DNA of 64,000 bases from Paragorgia papillata (Eukaryota > Cnidaria > Anthozoa > Scleralcyonacea > Coralliidae), in assembly GCA_035771165.1 (NCBI GenBank), contig JAWNZC010000014.1:1773001-1837000 (forward strand). The letters run 5' to 3'. The translations under genes and the position numbers were made by a program. This document shows positions 60,331 through 64,000 of the stretch, one piece after another (positions within the stretch are counted from its first letter, which is position 1; each line of letters begins with the position of its first letter). The notes beneath the pieces were generated by a model that saw nothing but the letters and a program-made list of their open reading frames with translations, was not told the origin of the DNA and did no database searches.

Positions 60331-63300
60331 TTATTGATTTTGTAAATAGGCATCCTGGAACATTTCTTTCAAACGTGGTAAATTCCTGATTCGGGTTTGA
60401 ACACCAAACTTTTTCAGGCCTGCACGTAGTTCAGCTGGTGACATGCTTTCGACATCGATTGCTGGTTTGGGAGCATTAGCCCTAGCTTCCATTCTGGACT
60501 CCATTTGCTTAACCCGTTTTTCTTTAATGTCATGATCCCAGTAGGGATGTTTCTTTTTAACATATGTCCTTGGTGTACGTTGAAGTTTGTTGAGGCCTTC
60601 GACACGTTTCATTACACGAAGAACATCTGCAGCAGCATCCCACTTATTAGATTTGTTTAAGTGGATTCTCCTGCAGTCATCGTTGTTCTTCTCGACCCCT
60701 GTTTGTATAAATTTGGGTTATTTATTAGGAAAAACATATCAACATAGTAAGAGGCAACCTAATTCTTATAATAGATTCATACTGACTATACAATATTGTA
60801 GAGTAACTACAATATTGTATACCTATGTACAATCTAATCTCACCTTGGCCTGTAAATTTCTTGACCCCATTGTGCATTTGCATAAACATTGGCACATGGT
60901 AGACCATGGCATGCATGTAAGGGGTAACATTTGCATTTGCAAACCCAGAACATTTTCCAGCAAGAGAGGTAAACAGCGATATCCATTTCCTTGCCTATAA
61001 CATTGAAAAACCTAAAATTATTCATTGTCAAAGATAAACACTCACTTGTTTATTAGGGGTTTTTAATTTACATTTCTAACTTATATAACAAACAAAATTA
61101 TACCTTTTCAAAGTAGTCTGTGACATACTCTTTGGACGGTTGTTGCTCATTTAGCATTGAATATAGGTTGTTAAAGTCCTATATAGAGAGAAAAAAAGAG
61201 GTGTAGTTAATTTATAATGTAGTACCCTTATCAATGATTGAAATGATTGTGGAAAGTAGAGTGATGTGACAAAAGAGAGATTTGTGACATTTTTGCAAAG
61301 TAGTAGAGTACTGTACATAATTTATACCCCCCACTGACAAATATCTATCATCTAATGTACCATCAAAGGGCAAGTGTGAAATGGGGTGAATTTGGGTAGT
61401 TTTCCCTATTCATTCTATTTCATACTTGTTCAAATGTGGGTTAATATTAGTGTGAAACAATATATACAGTACCTTCCAAATTTTGATCACAGTGTCACTT
61501 GTGCTATTTGGTTTGATGACTCCATGTAATTTTTCTGGAAGATGTTTTAATAAGAGCTTTTTGTCTGAACCCATCAGGCTTGTGAAGTCATATGTCCCAC
61601 TATCATTCCCATCAGCATTCTTCTTTTCCCACACCTTAAAACAGACTCCACAGCTGTTAATGGCTGACACTAAGGAATCAAGGTGCGCGGTTGTTCTCTT
61701 GCATGGGGGCTTGTCGTGGTTGTCTTCCCTGTCCCAGTCCAGTACTTCTGCGACAAGGTTCCTCGTTAAAACATCTGAAATATAAAATAAATATCATAAA
61801 TATCCAGGGTAATAGTATCTCATTGACCCATTACTGTCAGTAACAAAGGTTGATATTGTAGTTTCCAGTAGCAGTCTCTTTAGACACCTTCCTATAATAA
61901 TTATAATAATTATGTCATTGTGCATATTTGATATCCTACCTGTTATTCTAAGCATAAGATGTAGCTCATCAAGAATGACATTCTGCAGAGGTATGTTTAA
62001 CAAGGGCCTGTGAGCACATGACTTTGTTTGATCCCAGGCGCACTTTGTAATGTCTGCAAGGGTTCTTGCCATTTTTTCTCCACAATAGTGGTCCTGAGGC
62101 TTAGACATGTCAAACCTTAAATATAATAAACATATATGGGCATGTTTACAGTGTGGTTGCTGTATGCCAGATAACATAATTTATTTTTATAGTCGTAGTC
62201 CATTACATAAAATTGGAACACCATGTTGCTACTAAACTACCCTGTTCCACTGTACAGTACCTGTACTAACCTGTTGCTCTTGTGAATGGTACACCAAATG
62301 CAAGCATGGTCAGATGTTGCAGCTTTAAATCCAAGGAGCAGCAAAAGGAACTGCAATTTAAATTATTAGGAAATTCAATGTTTTGAACAAAACAGACTGG
62401 CATTGTGTTGTTGTGAAAGAATACCTCAATTATTTATTATGTAATATTATAATCCTGACAACCTTCAACAATTTTTATATTTTTCATGTCACACATACAT
62501 CAGATGATTTTATCTGTTTGACTGTGTAAACATACAGTTGTTTAAGTTATTGTATAATGTCACCTTCATCGTCCTATACCTGTTTACTGTATTTCCCAGA
62601 TTAAGCACCCTGGACACTTATTTTAACTTTCAAGGGTGGGTGAAGGGGAACTTGCTTAAGGGAGTGAGTGCACTTATAATTATTATAAAAGCTTTCATTT
62701 AAATTTGTGCTCAAGGAGGATGGCACTCAAACAATTAAGGTGGCTAATATTTCAGAGTGGGTGAAATTGACAAGGAAATACAGTACCGTACCAGTATACA
62801 CATATCTTATGTTATCACTTCTATTCTTATAATATTAAAACATGGTTTATAAAATAGGTTGATTTTAATACCTTATAGTCACCACCCAAAAATATCTCAA
62901 CTGGGATATCATGTTCATCAACAGTGACTTTTCCTTCCTTTACAATCTTGTTTATTGAACCAAACAGCACACCAAATGAATTTTTCAGGAGATCATAACT
63001 CTCGGAACCTTTGACCACTGCAATTGTATGACTTCCTTTATGAATAGAATAAATACATATGCAATGTCATGAAAAATTATTACTTGTCGTTGCCATTGCA
63101 ATCAAAGTCTGGAATAGACTACTAGTACCATACATATTTTAGAACCAGAACATACCTTTCGATGACATGACATCATCACTTTCAAGCAAAGAGAAAGACA
63201 TTACAACAAAGCTGGTACGCCGGGTCATTTGGGCTCCATCACCACTGATCTTGACTCGCAGTTTACCACTAGTTTGTTCTTGGTAATGTGCAGGATCAAT

Positions 63301-64000
63301 CTATCGAATAGAATATAAGTTCAAATTTTTATTTAGGATTTGAATTTTGATAGCCACAATGACAATAATAGTGATATTATATTAATTCATATTATGGTTT
63401 TAGTAATTTCCCTATGCCTTGTACATACCATCTGCTACTGGCTACCTATAGTATACACATATTACACAGTACTGTATAACTGGGCCAAAATTTAACATAA
63501 AATGTACTTGCCTGATTTCTTATTGCCATCTTTAGTTCTCCCTCAAAGTCAAGCTGGGCACCCTCCTCTACTCCAGGTGTGCGGCTGATGTGGCACAGGC
63601 TGTTTAGGTTGGTCTTGCATTGCTTAACCAAGTAAGAGCGAGGAAGCGAGGAACCACCATCTCTCATTGTCAACTCATGATAAGCAGCCTCACTGATACA
63701 AAACTTATCCATGATGTAGAGAATCTGTTGAACCTTCTCTTTTTCATCCTCAGAGAGCTCATTGTAGTTTTTCTTCACTCCAATATCTGTTTGGTACTCA
63801 ATGGTATGAGGTGCGCCAGTTTGATCTTTAAACTCGACAAAGCTTAGTTGAAGGCCAAATGTATCGGCAAACCAAAGCGCCTTCTCAACATAGGACTTCA
63901 GTTCTCGTATCTTTCGACGCTGTTGTCTGTCCTTGACTTCAGAAATTACTTTGCCACAGTTCTTGAATCCTTCTTGTTCAGAAATCTTGCCCAAGTACAT
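60331..64000 (-). CDS. RAG1/Transib-like DDE protein with SAP-like C terminus, 5' end outside window
   Basis: Probable DDE-type recombinase or a domesticated relative. Minus-strand exons: 63512-64000, 63156-63300, 62872-63035, 62271-62350, 61940-62115, 61473-61774, 61104-61178, 60844-60994, 60331-60698; every junction keeps phase, and intron 1 uses a GC donor (CAG|GCAAGT). In order: KISGDGA (candidate first D), SFVVMSFSLLE, FLGGDYK (candidate second D) followed after about 19 residues by CIWC, VILDELHLMLRI, YMHAMVYHVP (H-x4-H), and GQGVEKNND (candidate E), then a basic stretch and SPAELRAGLKKFGV, a SAP-like motif, to the stop. Mouse/human RAG1 has the same series: CDG, GYDEK, C-x2-C, DALH, H-x4-HVP, EGNESGN. 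About 590 residues visible. An AATAAA overlaps the stop codon (minus strand). Many introns argue for a host-type gene or an old family. Confidence 0.8.

Overview
This is an AT-rich animal nuclear window with intron-rich, spliced genes and a very heavy load of DNA transposons. A non-bilaterian metazoan (sponge or cnidarian) is my best guess. It rests on gene architecture, the mix of piggyBac, hAT, tyrosine-recombinase and RAG1-like sequences, and frequent CATGTACATG-type motifs; it is inference, not proof. None of the host genes is a single open frame, so I assembled them by hand from short open segments, conserved protein motifs, GT/AG sites and matching codon phase.

Layout. (1) 1-16220, minus strand: the gene for the TFIIF small subunit (RAP30, GTF2F2), seven exons seen, last exon cut by the window edge, introns full of repeats. 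(2) 16407-17376, plus strand: a two-exon profilin gene starting 186 bp from GTF2F2 in divergent orientation. (3) 18953-21514: a roughly 295-bp sequence with a possible first coding exon, present twice in inverted orientation and separated by about 2 kb of microsatellites and foldback elements. (4) 21614-43718 (alternative end 46589), plus strand: a DBHS-family RNA-binding protein (NONO/SFPQ/PSPC1 type), nine exons plus an alternative last exon. Its large introns hold a piggyBac relic split by a BED-finger hAT-type element, an internally deleted hAT element and many foldback elements. (5) 46590-50000: intergenic repeats, including a 1.45-kb element with another element nested in it. (6) 50835-54346, minus strand: a comparatively GC-rich tyrosine-recombinase gene followed by two tightly packed small ORFs. 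It is interrupted by a 1.6-kb terminal-inverted-repeat element with a 9-bp target duplication that carries a broken, spliced RecQ-type helicase and a zinc-finger fragment. (7) 54713-58341, minus: an unrecognised multi-exon gene, head to head (15 bp between start codons) with (8) 58357-59402, plus: a chromodomain protein gene. (9) 60331-64000, minus: a gene of at least nine exons whose product carries the whole ordered set of RAG1/Transib catalytic-core landmarks and ends in a SAP-like motif.

The most interesting part is 58-64 kb. A RAG1-like gene lies tail to tail with a gene for a chromatin-reader protein, formally like the RAG1/RAG2 arrangement, where RAG2 carries a PHD finger. The second is the 51-54 kb nest, where a transposon carrying RecQ-helicase exons has landed inside a tyrosine-recombinase gene. 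The rest of the window documents many non-autonomous element families whose termini and target duplications can be read directly.
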